Positions 44,711-56,000 are shown, counted from the first letter of the stretch. The stretch: DNA of 64,000 nt from Apostichopus japonicus (GCF_037975245.1 NC_092582.1:1850001-1914000); one strand, 5' to 3'. Numbers and translations are program-made. Notes: a model not told the origin generated them from the letters alone.

Positions 44711-45125
44711 ACATCTGATAACAGATGTGAAGCAGCTGAAGCGCGTGGTCTGTTCATCCAGCTTAGATCATTCCAAACTATTTTCACTTTGAATCCTCCT
44801 ATACGATTTGCTGGGGAAATCTAATTCTCTCAGTCACTGACACTCCAAGATAAGACTTTGACCATGGCAAGACTTTGACCATGGCAAATGTCTCCAAGTT
44901 GACAGAAGCCACAATTTCAGCCATAGAGATGATGAGATCAGATGAGGCCTTTGAAGAAATCCTGGGAAGTTATGGCTGAAGGTGCTGGTATTGAGATCCG
45001 AGATGAGCCCACTAGAGGAAGAGTTAAGACGCGCCCTTCAGAGGACTTCCTCATCACGGAATCAGTGGGGGTGACACAAGCAGCTAGAGATGAACAAAGT
45101 TTCACGATGTACCGCAAAAATGAAA
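44711..45125 (+). pseudogene. hAT transposase relic (ZMYM1/TTF-type-like)
   Basis: Frame 1 (from 44711) reads a leucine/phenylalanine-rich stretch (SFQTIFTLNPPIRFAGEI), a TAA stop, then FSQSLTLQDKTLTMANVSK and an MMRSDEAFEE segment. It then shifts frame at about 44965 into WEVMAEGAGIEIRDEPTRG, followed by VKTRP and FLITESVGVTQAARDEQSF. The order (IF-rich helix, LSQ-LQ-K-like motif, VSK.., RSDEAFEE-W-V, EP-R...RP) matches my recollection of the middle of zinc-finger MYM-type-1-like hAT transposases. A 17-bp tandem duplication (AGACTTTGACCATGGCA, about 44852-44885) adds a second lesion. N-terminal zinc finger and C-terminal dimerisation region are missing. Dead copy. Confidence 0.65.
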
Positions 45126-45132
45126 CTTGAAA

Positions 45133-45239
45133 CGCCCGAGAAGTGTCTTTTCCGACGATCTAGGAGTATTTTTTTGGCAAAAAAAAGGTCCGTGGTACGC
45201 TCCGCGCCAACCTATATGGTGGCGCTCCGCTTAGATAGT
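45133..45239 (-). repeat. Hairpin module copy adjoining the transposase relic
   Basis: Minus strand: ACTATCTAAGCGGAGCGCCA, then GTTGGCGCGGAGCGTAC, an A/T-rich stretch, CTCCTAGATCGTCGGAAAAG and CTTCTCGGGC. It begins within about 10 bp of the end of transposase similarity. Confidence 0.85.
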
Positions 45240-45473
45240 ATCAAGTAGTGTGTGACACCTACATGACCTACTGATCCCCCTTGTGAACATTTCTGCGGAC
45301 GCCCTTGCTTGGACCTAATAGGGGGCCCTTTGGGCCAGGAGCCGGGACCCCCAGGCTCATCGTTACGCCACTGCCTTGTTGCACGATGATGATCATCTTT
45401 TAACATCTTCAACGGCATATTAGCCCCCCCCCCCCAAAAAAAAAAAAAAACAATGTCCCTAGAACCGCGCCTG
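45240..45473 (-). mobile_element. Cluster of three hAT-like element ends
   Basis: On the minus strand three candidate ends lie close together: CAGGCGCGGTTCTAGG (from 45473), CAGTGGCGTAACGATG (from 45373) and CAAGGGCGTCCGCAG (from 45307). Matching far ends and target duplications are not found, so this is a pile-up of broken copies. A C-run plus A-run lies at 45425-45450. Confidence 0.55.
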
Positions 45474-46982
45474 GATGAAGGAGGACTGAAGAAGCAAGTT
45501 ATTTACGAGTACTCCCCCTAGCAAAAAAAAGAAATTTGAAAAAGGGAAGTAAAATACAGGGAATGGTAATACCAACTAATAAAGCTAGTGATAATAATAA
45601 TCTTTAAGAGTTTAAATGAGATATAGGTTGCGATTCGTTTAAATTTTAGAAGTTGTGTGGTAAGATTATATTGAAATATTTTTACTATTCTTACATAGAC
45701 ATAAATATTTGATATATGTTTTGTGTGAGAAACGGTAGTTGTCTGTGGTAATAGTCGAACAACTTTCTTTTGAAAGATAGTATTTGATTGATGTCATTAT
45801 ACCAGCAATAAACAGCTCAGATAACCTCGTTCTCGATGCACTTTTCCAAAAACCGTGCCTGTCTCGCCTTAACAAAATAAATCTATGCAAAAACCAGGTC
45901 ACCATTCAAGGCTTGATTGAAGGCCGTATAAGTACTTTCCGTAAAGCGCACGAATATTGTACAAGAAATGTCACATTCTCTGGGAAACAACAAATGATCG
46001 GTCCATAGATCGTGACCAAGACAGAGTATTGTTTAAAACCATGTAAATGGCCAAATGAATGAATTTGATTGAATAAATGAATTATGAAGAATTAATAATG
46101 GGTAGATTTATAGTAAGGAGAAGTGGTAAATTAATAGGTGTATATTGCGTGATTTATATGCAGAAAGGTTTGTGCAAGGTGTGATCAACATTCTCTTAAT
46201 CGAGTAAGTATCTTCATTTCTCTGCATTTTGGTTAAGATTCTACCTACATGTTTAGTAGCCTACCTGTTCTGCAAACAGTACAACGCTCATTGACCTTGA
46301 ACCGTGAGTATGTGTGTATTCCGTTTCACCTAAGGGAATCGTGATACTTCCCGTGACGTATATGCGGTATTTGTCCCATATGGCTTGCCATAGACGTAAC
46401 CTCTGTGGTTACCACACAGTTACAATCTCAATGTATGAGCAGGGAGTTGCCCATGGAAGAACTCCCTGGTTGGAGTGATGAGGTTTGTCGGGTGATAATG
46501 CAGTTTGCTTTTTTTCGTGCACAGGCTCTATAGGTTTGGTGAGTTTTCTTAAAATGTGTCTTAGCTCTATGGAAAAAATTCTCTCAGTCCATTTTCCATG
46601 CAGAAACATAGAAATCAAGAAAGAAAAGCGAATCAAAAGCAAAACAAAAATAAGAATAAACTTCGAATGAAATGTGTGAATCTGTTATTCCATTTATTTC
46701 TTTTTGAGTTTAGAGGTCCAGTGTTCCCTAGTTTGTCCCCCTCAACACTGAGACTCTGCGCCCCATCCACCCTTGACAAAATGGGTGTGAATTCGGCCCA
46801 ACTTCAATTGGTTGACCTTGGTCCAATCCAACATTTCTTGTAAAGAACCAGACATTACTTTTATTTACATAGGCCTGGGCCTATAAGAGGAAGGTTATCT
46901 TCACTACAATGTTATCCAGACTCAAACCAAACTATAGGTTCCGATTCTTCTTCTTTCGTATTTTATATCTTTAATCTGCTTA
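45474..46982. other. Anonymous DNA; small inverted repeat at 46441-46467
   Basis: AGGGAGTT (46441-46448) and AACTCCCT (46460-46467) form a perfect 8-bp stem. A related stretch (CAGGGAGTTGTTATGGAACT) is inserted into the MITE at about 47199. No gene recognised. Confidence 0.45.
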
Positions 46983-47377
46983 AAGGGAGTGAAGACTCAC
47001 GCACAAAGAAACGTCTGATGCCGGTAATCTGACCTAGTTTTGAATGAGGTGTAACAGAAGTGTTAGACACCACCATCGATCCCAGAAAATACACACACAG
47101 CTTGCTACCGTCGGTAATTAGACACTAGTGTACAGTCAATACATGCAGCTACAGTCAATACCCACAGCACAGTGTACATAGCAGCGATGGACATCTCAGC
47201 AGGGAGTTGTTATGGAACTCCTTGATCTCATGTCCAGATAAAAGATAAAAAGGTATCACGTTTCATTACTGTCTGCATTTTGTAGCGACAAGAAGAAAAC
47301 TTCACTTGCAAGCAACGGAAAGTTAACTTTTTCAGACGGCGGCATGCACGTGGTTTTGAACGAGTCTTCAACGCCTT
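46983..47377 (+). mobile_element. Harbinger-like MITE, copy 2
   Basis: A 395-bp copy of the element at 10799-11163 in the same orientation, from AAGGGAGTGAAGACTCACGC to the reverse complement of AAGGCGTTGAAGACTCG. TTA flanks both ends (46980-46982 and 47378-47380). Compared with copy 1 it carries a ~35-bp insertion (about 47199-47233) that includes a GGAGTT...AACTCC inverted repeat. Confidence 0.82.
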
Positions 47378-47380
47378 TTA

Positions 47381-47492
47381 GATTATCTGCATTTACTAGT
47401 TTATCTGCTATATGCAGGGTCACGTGACGGCCGGCTCTCCCGTTGATGCATATTCATGAAGGAGATTAAAAGGTGTGAAAATATTTATTAAT

Positions 47493-47497
<5 letters not shown>
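47381..47497. other. Short spacer
   Basis: Nothing recognised. Confidence 0.3.

Positions 47498-47557
<60 letters not shown>
47498..47557. repeat. (AT)n microsatellite
   Basis: About 30 AT dinucleotides followed by TTTATATTTATATTTA. Confidence 0.95.
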
Positions 47558-47568
<11 letters not shown>

Positions 47569-47914
47569 TTACAACAATATGGCCCGCGAGCAGCTCTTAC
47601 TGGCAAACGGACCTTCTGGAATGTTGCAAATATATAAAATTTCAACGTTCAAAAATGAAAAACCTCTGAAAACATGGCAATGTCCACACATAAATCATCT
47701 TGTTTTGGGCGTTTTCCCGCTTCCTGGTTTTCATGTAAGGTTTTGAATACTCGTATATTTACGAGTTGTTATATAATGTCATTTGACTTTTCAAAACATC
47801 TTGCCAGCAATCAGAAGGTGTACTAACTTTCACTAAGTTGCATTTCTGACGAATTAGTATTTCATTTTTGTTTTCATTCGTAAATTTGAAACTGAAATTT
47901 TACAGTTAATATGC
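47558..47914. other. Anonymous non-coding DNA
   Basis: Nothing recognised. Confidence 0.35.
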
Positions 47915-48027
47915 GGGGGGGGGGGGGGGGGGGTTACATCGGAAAAGCCTGTTTTACTGTTGGTCCGGCCCGCCAGGATACCAGACTTATCAATTTGGAC
48001 CGCAGGTAAAAAAGGTTGCCCGCCCTG
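47915..48027 (-). mobile_element. Solo hAT-like end with G-run
   Basis: On the minus strand the sequence starts CAGGGCGGGCAACCTTTTTT and contains CCTGCGGTCCAAATTG and GGCGGGCCGGACC, a type of end familiar from hAT elements of many animals. It stops at a 19-bp G-run (plus strand, 47915-47933). No partner end or target duplication found. Confidence 0.55.
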
Positions 48028-48389
48028 ATCTACACGATAACATTTATCTTATAAACACAGCCGACGAATATGTTTATAAGGCACATCCGTGTAATAACAA
48101 AGGTGCATAAAAGGGTAGGGGCGAGAGGTGGGTTGGTTGCCCCCCCCCCCTCCCCCTCATCTCTGAGGCACACCCATAGTTTTCTAATTAGGGACTCACT
48201 CCACGGCATTGCTGGATCATTCAGCTGGATATTTTACATTTGCATAAGAGTGTTAGTTTTATTTTGTCTCAAATCCCTCGAGATTTCGATGTGTTTTTCC
48301 TCAATATTTAGAGCAAAGCGAAACTCCAAGAAAACGAAAATTAGTTGTAGCAAGAGAACGCAAAATATTGGACTGTTTATTTACAAAAT
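48028..48389. other. Anonymous DNA
   Basis: Contains a C-run near 48140-48157. The 107-codon plus-strand frame here has no recognisable domain. Confidence 0.35.
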
Positions 48390-48840
48390 TTAGAAAGTAA
48401 TAAAAGCCCCAATGATTTTCGAGGTGAAACATTTCAAAATGCAAAGATAAAGTTTCGACTCAAAACAGGATGAATTTTTTAAACAAGTCAAAAATTGTTA
48501 GAGAAATTTCGAATTTTGAGAAGAAACGTCAAAGATTCAGTATGAAATTCAAACATTTCGAAAAAAGAAATGGGCCCAGGGTTTGCTGGTAAAGGGGGAG
48601 GGGGAGGGCGGTGGAACTTTGATATAATATTTAAAATCAATATTTGGAGCAAAAAGTAGACATTTCGTAAACATGATCAAATTTTTTAAATAAAGTAGCT
48701 AAAACTTTGAGAAGGAATTGTCTAAATGTTGAGATTTAAAGTCGATTTGTTTTAAAGTTCGAAACTGAGAAAAAAAAATGGTTACAATTTTGAAAGAGAA
48801 TAATAGACATTTCGAGATAAAACGTTTCAATTTCAAATGT
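48390..48840 (+). repeat. Diverged AT-rich array with ATTTCGA/TTTTGAGA boxes
   Basis: AAACATTTC, AAATTTCGAATTTTGAGAA, AAACATTTCGAAAA, TAGACATTTCGTAAA and AGACATTTCGAGATAAAACG recur irregularly, interrupted by a G-rich block at 48594-48612. The units are too diverged to give a clear period by eye. Confidence 0.5.
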
Positions 48841-49300
48841 CCCATCTGTGCCAACATAGCATTTGCAAAACTAAAATTCTTCCTTCAAATATCTATAACC
48901 CAGTTGGCTTTCTGATGGCATCTTACACAACTGTTATATTAATCGCACCGCTGTACTTTCTGTTAAGTTATAACTTTTTATCACCTCCCCCCTCACCCCA
49001 CTCACCCACCCCATCCCCATTCCCGCCATGTAATAGCCACGTCATCCATTTCTTGATGAAGCTCCTTAGTTAAATATAATCAATGAATTTTCAGTCATTT
49101 ACTTAATGCTTTCAATTTTGGATTTCCAATTTCGACATTTTCCAATTTCTTTCACTTTTGAGGCAATATGCAATAAAGGAAAATGGTTTTGATCATCATA
49201 TCCACCCCAACCCCCACCCCCACCCCGATACACACTAATTATGTTTTTACCATAGTGGTAGAACCTATGCACGACCATTGAAGTTTTGTGCTGTTCTTAT
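48841..49300. other. Anonymous DNA with C-rich blocks
   Basis: C-rich CACCCC blocks occur near 48985-49020 and 49203-49226. No exon recognised. Confidence 0.4.
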
Positions 49301-49462
49301 CAATCAGTTATGACAAATGGTACGTTTGTTAATCCTCATATCTGTTTAAAGACGCCTTGAGAGATGCGTAGGCTAACTAGTCAATTAGCTATGACAAATT
49401 GTACGTTTATTAATCCTCATTTCTATTTAAAGAAGCCTTGATAGATGCGTAGATTAATTTTC
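49301..49462 (+). repeat. 81-bp tandem duplication
   Basis: CAATCAGTTATGACAAATGG (49301) and CAATTAGCTATGACAAATTG (49382) begin two units that continue through GTTAATCCTCAT/ATTAATCCTCAT and GCCTTGAGAGATGCGTAG/GCCTTGATAGATGCGTAG. Roughly 85-90% identity by eye. Confidence 0.88.
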
Positions 49463-52400
49463 AGTACTTCAAGACGAAATCTACCTACTCTTTTGAAATT
49501 CTTGTATTTAGGCCAAATTGCATATTTCTGATAAAATTGATTGCATAGCTTTTAGAAAAAGAAAAAACAACTCGTCCTTGAAAATGTAATGTGTTAAAGG
49601 TTGACCGCTCACAATTGCCAGAGATGGCTAAAGCCATCTTGAAGAAGGAACAAGGTATAATAACCAACCATTTATAGTTACAACGGTTGCTATACGGACA
49701 GACCGTAGGCTTATAGTTTATACAGGTTTTATTGGTTAACATTAAGTCTAATTTTACAGGGCGGAATTGGCAAAAACCTTTTTGGAGTTTTAATCAGGAA
49801 ATTTGGTCCGGGTACAAGAAGGGAGGCACAAAAGTAATTTACAAAATATCGAATAGTCATCACACTTTCCTCTCAAATTTTATCTTGCCCTTTTGATAGA
49901 AGGATGGAAATTCACGTATTGAATGATTAAAATACTTCTGTTTTTTTTTTCATTTTTGTCTCGTTGTACACAATAATAAAGTAATATTAAACTCGTGCCC
50001 TAAAGTCACGCTGTAATGATACATTATATATACCCAATGAGAACAATTACCAGTCCACTTAAAAATCGTCACGGATTAAAATGTCATAATTAATGTTTTA
50101 GAGGTTCGGTAATTTCAGCCTGTCAGCCAGGTTGACAGAGATCACGCGTGGAGTAATATACATGTAAGGTTTCCAGCGACTTTTCTTTTTCTGAATTATT
50201 TATAAGTATATTCTGTAAGTTATATAAAATCGAAATAAACCCATGAAATCATAATACTTTCAAGAGGCGTAAGTAATCATTTGAGCTTAATTTGTTGCAA
50301 TATTTGTCGTCTATTTCGTGATCAGGTTTTCTTGATCATTTTCTTTCTTACGATTGCCCGCCTCTGTTTTAAAGAGAGAAGAAAAGGGTGAATTTAAGTG
50401 AGTGGTTCTCAAAATAAAATTGCATTTGATCAAATAAATATAGAATTATTCATGAACTTAAGTTTGTTCTTAATATTACGCCGACACCCCCTCCTCCCAA
50501 CTCCAGCTACCTTCAAATTTACGCCAAAGTAGGCTACTGTATGATTATAACTTATTCTTGTCACAGGCGCATGAATGAAACGTCCTATGTATTGGCACAG
50601 TATATATTATAAGTGTATGAATTTGGAATTTGATGGGCCTTGGAAGAAATCCCAACATTGTCAGTTATAATATTAATACTTAGATCGTCTGATCTTTCGG
50701 TTCCAACACGTTTTAGCCATGTGTGACATGTATGATACGTTAGCACAAAACATAAATCATCTTGGAAAGTGGGGAATTTAAGAATGGGTAATTTTGCAAT
50801 CTCTTACTAACTCTTTTTTAGTTATTCTTTTCTCAATTGCACATTTCTCCTATTATGCGGAAGGGTGAGTTTTTGAGAACGAGAGAAACGAACTGTGTGC
50901 TTGTGGCGAGGGAGGGTGGGGGTGTCTGCTGTTCGCAGGTAGCATGTTGTGAGGAATTAATGCGGGGGGGGGAGGGGAGCAGGTCCCACCTCCCCCACAT
51001 GTTCCCATATTTGTATTTCAAAAGTCCCTTTTGTTATTCCAATTGAAATAATGTTATATTAAATCACCTTACTTAACAAAATGTGAAGTAAAGTTGTTTT
51101 CAAAAGTGCGTTGGTGTTCAAAAAAGAAGAAATAAACTACGCTGTTGCTGAAAACTTTCAAACAGTGGAACGTTAGGTACAGCAAATCAGGTACATATTC
51201 CACTGCCCCAGAGGCATGTCCCCCAACCCCCCCCCCACCCCCACTGATCCCTCTTAGCCGCCTCTGACGGTTACGTTGCCAGCAGAAAGAGAAGAAATCT
51301 ATACATCTTCTACCGCCATCATCATCTAGCCTAAGAAGTGCGGGAAAATAAACTGCTTCAACGGTATACCAACCTAAACTTCTTAAACCCTAAGCTAACC
51401 CCTTTCTGAAGGTCAGTCTGAAAATTATAGAGGCCCAGAGGGATAAGTAAACAGAGACAATATTTTTCAATAGAGCCTATACAATTAATATTGATTTAGT
51501 CGCCTCAAGCTATGCATCCAAATCTGATTGGCTTTGAAGAGAGAGAGAGAGTGAGAGGCAAGTAAGACAAAACAAAAATAAGGGAAGAGCAAAGAATTAA
51601 ACTCGACTGGACGTGGGGTTCGTCGACAAGAACAATTTATTTTGGCTTTTTCAAGTGTTCCTCATTCATTTATTTGAAGGGTATTAACAAATGCTAGTCT
51701 AGTGTTATCAAAATATGTTAAGTGAACTTTAATAAACGAATGTCAACGTTTCTATTAGATAAGTGATTTATGCCATTTGAAAATGGTAGCTTAATATAGA
51801 GACAATGATAAACCATGACGATCGAAAAGTAACAAGTTATTATCAATTCGCTCCATCAAAAGGTACTGGTAAGGTGTAAAGAGACCAACGGAGGATACCT
51901 CAGGGGGTATATAAGCAACACACTAACTCATCTTAATATACACATGAGGCACGTTTAGTATCATATTATAATAGTTATGAAATAGTACTTTGCTTCCGGC
52001 CCGGAACCTTACATCTATTACGTTTATGGTCAAGTTTATATAATTGGGCGACTAGCTTCTTCTTTATGTCATTAGTACGTATAATGATCTGATAATGTTG
52101 AGTAGTAACTGATAAATTAGCTGCTCTTTTTTCTTTTGGGGGGGGGGGGTGTATTATTGAGGATAGGGTAGGGGGGATACGATGGATGGAAGGTAAACGC
52201 AGAGGTAAGTAAACTGGATATGCGTTTTGAAACATCATATGGAATTGTGACGTCTTTCTGACGAATGACTTGACAGCATAATATACACACACTTCCAAAA
52301 GTTAACAAATTTATATTAATGTAACCACGGTAACAAACAACTAAAATAGTTTATGAAAAGGGAAAAGTACAAGAAAACGAAAATCCCAAATAACCACATA

Positions 52401-52704
52401 GTCCTATATCGGGGAGGGGGGGGGGGCAATATCATTTTAGATAACTTGGGTGTAGCTTTATAAGCACAGCAGGTACCCAGTGGTGGTAGATTCAGGACTT
52501 CTCACAAAGAGTGGGAGGGGTGTGGAGGGGAACTTGGCAAGTATTGGTACATACCAGAATTACAACCGAAAAACGGTGAATAAGGAAACATTGATCAAAA
52601 ATAAGGAAAGCCTGCAAAAAGTGCTAAAACATTGTACCTTGTTCTGATCAAAATGTTTCTGGCTACGCTTTAGTGTCAAAAGAATTTCAATTGGGGGCCC
52701 AGGC
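49463..52704. other. Anonymous non-coding DNA
   Basis: No recognised exon or element over 3.2 kb. Contains C/G-rich runs at 50963-50977, 51221-51241, 52138-52149 and 52411-52426. Overlapping short frames at 50833-51046 are low-complexity. Confidence 0.4.
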
Positions 52705-53076
52705 CAGTGGCGGCGGAACCGGGGGGGGGGCTTGGGGGGGCTCAGCCCCCCCAATAAAAAAGTCGAGGGGGCAAATGCTTGATTAGCCCCCCCAATATTT
52801 ACCAAGGCTCCGAAACGTACATCTGCCCATTTTCCAATGCATACTTGTCGATCTGTCCGATGCACACGTATACTCTATAGGTGTAATAATTTTAGTAATT
52901 GCTGGGGGACCCTCGGCCCGTCCCTTGGCTATAGACCACATTGTCATCCCAACCGCGCGTCTTCACGCCCCGTGAAAAGTGGAAGCAGTGAGTGTGAGTA
53001 CCGGTAAGCGTAACACAACTTCGTCTTAGGCCAATGACTTGCCTCATTTCAGCCAGTTCTCCAACATCCCCTTACT

Positions 53077-53477
53077 TAGTCGCGGATCGAGCGTCCATAT
53101 ATACAGTCAGGGGCGGATGCCCCCCCCCCCCCGACGGACTCAAATGGACTGCTGGCGCCCTTTTCAGCTTTTCACAACTTTTTACTTATTCGCGATTTTT
53201 GACTATTTTATTGCGCTCTCATATACCTATTGACATTTGTCATATTCTGTCGGTGTATTTTCCGACAAAATGGCGACGACACCTATTTATTCTCCGTTTA
53301 TCTGCAAATTAGCAAGGCCCCGGAAAGGGTCATTTCCTGCAATCTCGGGAGTATCTTTACTCAAAAATTTTCTGTACGCTCCGCGCCAACCTGTGGTGGC
53401 GCTCCGCTAAGATAGTGTCGGAAGCGCCACTACAGACCATTCTTGCCCCCCGACCAATACCCCTAGCCCCGCCACTG
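53077..53477 (-). mobile_element. hAT-type MITE D, nested in MITE C
   Basis: CCCTTACT flanks both ends (53069-53076 and 53478-53485), an exact 8-bp duplication. The right end, read on the minus strand, is CAGTGGCGGGGCTAGGGG; the left end is decayed (TAGTCGCGGATCGAGCGTCC against CAGTGGCGGAGCGTCC expected). The whole element aligns in inverse orientation to 55041-55427, including ATTTGAGTCCGTC-like and ATAAATAGGTGTC-like interior sequence, which confirms the boundaries. Confidence 0.88.
53316..53416 (-). repeat. Hairpin module copy inside MITE D
   Basis: Minus strand: CTATCTTAGCGGAGCGCCAC, GGTTGGCGCGGAGCGTACAG, AAAATTTTTGAG, GATACTCCCGAGATTG and CCTTTCCGGGGCC. Confidence 0.85.
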
Positions 53478-53645
53478 CCCTTACTACACTCAAAAACGTC
53501 TTTGCGAGTACACTACGAGTAATAGCTACTCTCTTAAAACACCATCGAATATACAAATTACAATGTTTTTACAGACTTAACGTGCAATCTGAGAAATTGC
53601 AGGCTTGAGACCCACATTTTAGGGCCAGGTATTCGCAGCATAAAA

Positions 53646-53747
53646 CACTCGGGAAGTGCCGTTTCCGGCCATCTGGGGGTTTGAAAAAACCCAAAATTTT
53701 CTTGTACGCTCCGCGCCAACCGATGGTGGCGCTCCGCTTAGATAGTC
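53646..53747 (-). repeat. Hairpin module copy near the right end of MITE C
   Basis: Minus strand: ACTATCTAAGCGGAGCGCCA, ATCG loop, GTTGGCGCGGAGCGTACAAG, AAAATTTTGGG, CCCCCAGATGGCCGGAAACG and CACTTCCCGAGTG. It lies about 46 bp inside the terminal repeat. Confidence 0.87.
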
Positions 53748-53801
53748 TCCACACATTAGCCCCCCCAATAATTTTTCTGTTCCGCCGCGCCTGGCCCAGG
53801 C

Positions 53802-54357
53802 TACCTGAATCTACCCCTGGTGCCCGCCATCCCCCTCCCCCTTTCCAATTGATCAATAAACATGATTGACTTGGTCAAACCTGTTTTTTTTTCAGCCATC
53901 TTGTTTACAATTCTGAACCGACACAGATTTGAATATCGGGGTAACAGTTACGCCCCTTACCAAGTAATTAATTGTACAGTGTATTAGATTACCATCATAC
54001 CACACAGCATGCTACCAACCTTGAATCCTCTCAAAACCTGATAAATTGCCGGCAGATACACTAAAAAGGGTATGAATTAAGTAATTTGATTGTCTGTTTT
54101 TGTGTTTGTGCGACTTGTGTTTGTGTCACGTTGCTCTGAAGACAAAGATCCAAACAGGATCAAACTCTCTAGGAAGATCGCTAGGCTAGTTTGATAGACT
54201 TTGACCGACCCAGACTTGTAGTCCTCAACTAAACTTTCCTGTTCACAAGCTCATTGGTTTGCAATTGTACTCAGGACATTTTATTTGTTACGGTACTCAG
54301 GGCATTGTACTCATAATGATACTCGGGACATTATACTCGTACTTGTACTCGGTACAT
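53802..54357. other. Anonymous spacer; TTGTACTC-rich right part
   Basis: No gene. The stretch 54244-54357 has degenerate TTGTACTC(A/G)GGACATT units and is the target into which the next element inserted. Confidence 0.5.
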
Positions 54358-54399
54358 CAGGCGCGTATCCAGGATTTTCAAACCCGGGGGGCGCGAATT

Positions 54400-54500
54400 A
54401 CTATCTAAGCGGAGCGCCACCATCGGTTGGCGCGCAGCGTACAAGAAAATTTCTTGTTTTGAAACCCCCCCAGATCACCGGAAACGGCACTTCTCGGGCT
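54400..54500 (+). repeat. Hairpin module copy near the left end of element E
   Basis: ACTATCTAAGCGGAGCGCCA, ATCG loop, GTTGGCGCGCAGCGTACAAG, AAAATTTCTTG, CCCCCCCAGATCACCGGAAA and CACTTCTCGGGC. It starts about 42 bp inside the terminal repeat, matching the spacing seen in MITE C. Confidence 0.87.
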
Positions 54501-55040
54501 TGAAATGACCAACCAGATGTAGACTTTTTGCCTGAGAACCAGGTATTTCCTAATAGTTTTTTTTTTCCATCCATAACCTTTTTGAAGTTTGTCAACCCGG
54601 CACACATCATGTTCGACCTGATCGCATGTCCTGTGGATCTTTGCTTTTGTAGGTGATTCTACGTCGCGGCCCACAATACCCGTCAGCCCCACTTTTCAAG
54701 GTTTTAAGCCCCATATTTGTTCAGAATTTGAAAATTCACATTTCTCGTGAATAAACTCACTTGAAAACATACCCATAATGTTGTAAAAAATTTCATCTAT
54801 GGACAACCAATATAGAAAAACTTCCTTGAACCCCTAACAGACCAGTCAAAATTGCACGAGTAGAGGGAAGTGTGATGCAGAATGTTGGTCCGAAATTTTG
54901 GAAAATTCCGACAGAGTTAATTTATTGGTGTAGAAACATTAAAACCTGTTATAACGGCTATTATAAAACTTGGTTGAAGGAAATGAAGCAGATATTTCCG
55001 AGAGCGAACACTACACACATAGGCGTAGGAGGCGCGGCGG

Positions 55041-55427
55041 CAGTGGCGGAGCTAGGGGTATTGGTCAGGAGTGGCGAGAATGGTCTGTAGGAGCGCTTTC
55101 GACACTATCTAAGCGGAGCGCCACCACTGGTTGGCGCGTAGCGTACATAAAATTTTTGAATAAAGATACTCCCTAGATCGCCGGAAATGACCCTTTCCGG
55201 GCCTGGCTAATTTGCAGATAAACGAAGAATAAATAGGTGTCATCGCCAAATTACAGCAACAAAATGTGAGAAATGTCAATAAGTAGATGAGAGCGCAATA
55301 AAAAAGTTAATAATCTAGAATAAGTAAAAAGTGGTAAAGAGCTGAAAAAGGCGCCAGCAGTCCATTTGAGTCCGTCAGGGGGGGGGCATCCACCCCCCCC
55401 CCCGACCGTATGGACGCTCCGCCACTG
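55041..55427 (+). mobile_element. hAT-type MITE F with exact 8-bp TSD
   Basis: Left end CAGTGGCGGAGCTAGG; reverse complement of right end CAGTGGCGGAGCGTCC; 12 identical terminal bases. CGCGGCGG lies immediately outside both ends (55033-55040 and 55428-55435). At 387 bp it is the best-preserved member here and the same family as MITE D (inverted). Interior order: GGGGTATTGGTCAGG, hairpin module, a segment with ATAAATAGGTGTCATCGCC, then G/C runs before the right end. Confidence 0.92.
55104..55202 (+). repeat. Hairpin module copy inside MITE F
   Basis: ACTATCTAAGCGGAGCGCCA, ACTG loop, GTTGGCGCGTAGCGTACATA, AAAATTTTTGA, CTCCCTAGATCGCCGGAAAT and CCCTTTCCGGGCC. Confidence 0.87.
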
Positions 55428-55772
55428 CGCGGCGGGGGTGCAGCCCCTAATTCGCCATTACTAATGTAAAAGAGAGTTTTGACATAATTGGACCTCCATG
55501 CTTTTTATACATCTACATGAGACATGTCGTTGTTTACATTAGCATCCCGCGAAATACTGCGCAATTTGAACGGACCGTACGGTACATGATGGCATGCGAT
55601 GTAATGTTGGATGCTTGCTTATATGATATTGACATGAACACGTTGGACGCGCGCTTCTTGCGCGAAAATTTTTGGTTATTTTTCGGACAGTTTTGAGGCT
55701 TTTCATCCTGGAACGCCATTTTCATGCTCACTGATATGATGTGATATCTGCTGTTTGCGTTACAAATTCGAA

Positions 55773-56000
55773 CAGGCGCGTAGCGAGGAATTTGCCAAGG
55801 GAGGGGCGAAGCCTGTAGGCAAATTATCTAAGCGTAGCGCCACCATAGGTTGGCGCGAAGCGTACAAGAAAATTTTGGCCGAAAATGCCTCCTTGATCGC
55901 TGGAAATGGCACTACCCAAGACCATTTGTTAGCGCGAAGCGTACAAGCAAATTTTGGCCGAAAATGTCTCCCAGATCGCTGGAAATGACACTTCCCAGGC
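55773..56000 (+). repeat. Element end with a doubled hairpin module
   Basis: CAGGCGCGTAGCGAGGAATT at 55773 is a further hAT-like end. From 55823 the module reads TTATCTAAGCGTAGCGCCAC, GGTTGGCGCGAAGCGTACAA, AAATTTTGGCCGAAAATG, GATCGCTGGAAATG. Its distal half (GCGCGAAGCGTACAAGC, AAATTTTGGCCGAAAATG, GATCGCTGGAAATGAC) is then repeated at about 55930-55990. No partner end or matching octamer for AATTCGAA (55765-55772) was found. Confidence 0.75.

Larger units (their letters stand above)
52705..53793. mobile_element. hAT-type MITE C with exact 8-bp TSD, host of a nested MITE
   Basis: The left end CAGTGGCGGCGGAACC and the reverse complement of the right end CAGGCGCGGCGGAACA form the terminal inverted repeat (about 13 of 15 matching). 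GCCCAGGC flanks both ends (52697-52704 and 53794-53801). Removing the nested 401-bp element and its duplication leaves about 680 bp, near the size of MITE A at 12585. Subterminal G/C runs and GGGGGGGCT(A/C)A motifs repeat at both ends. No transposase. Confidence 0.88.

Noticed and set aside
46441-46467. Rho-independent terminator-like stem AGGGAGTT/AACTCCCT
   Set aside because: The genome is eukaryotic and there is no T-run; it is more likely part of a small repeat.
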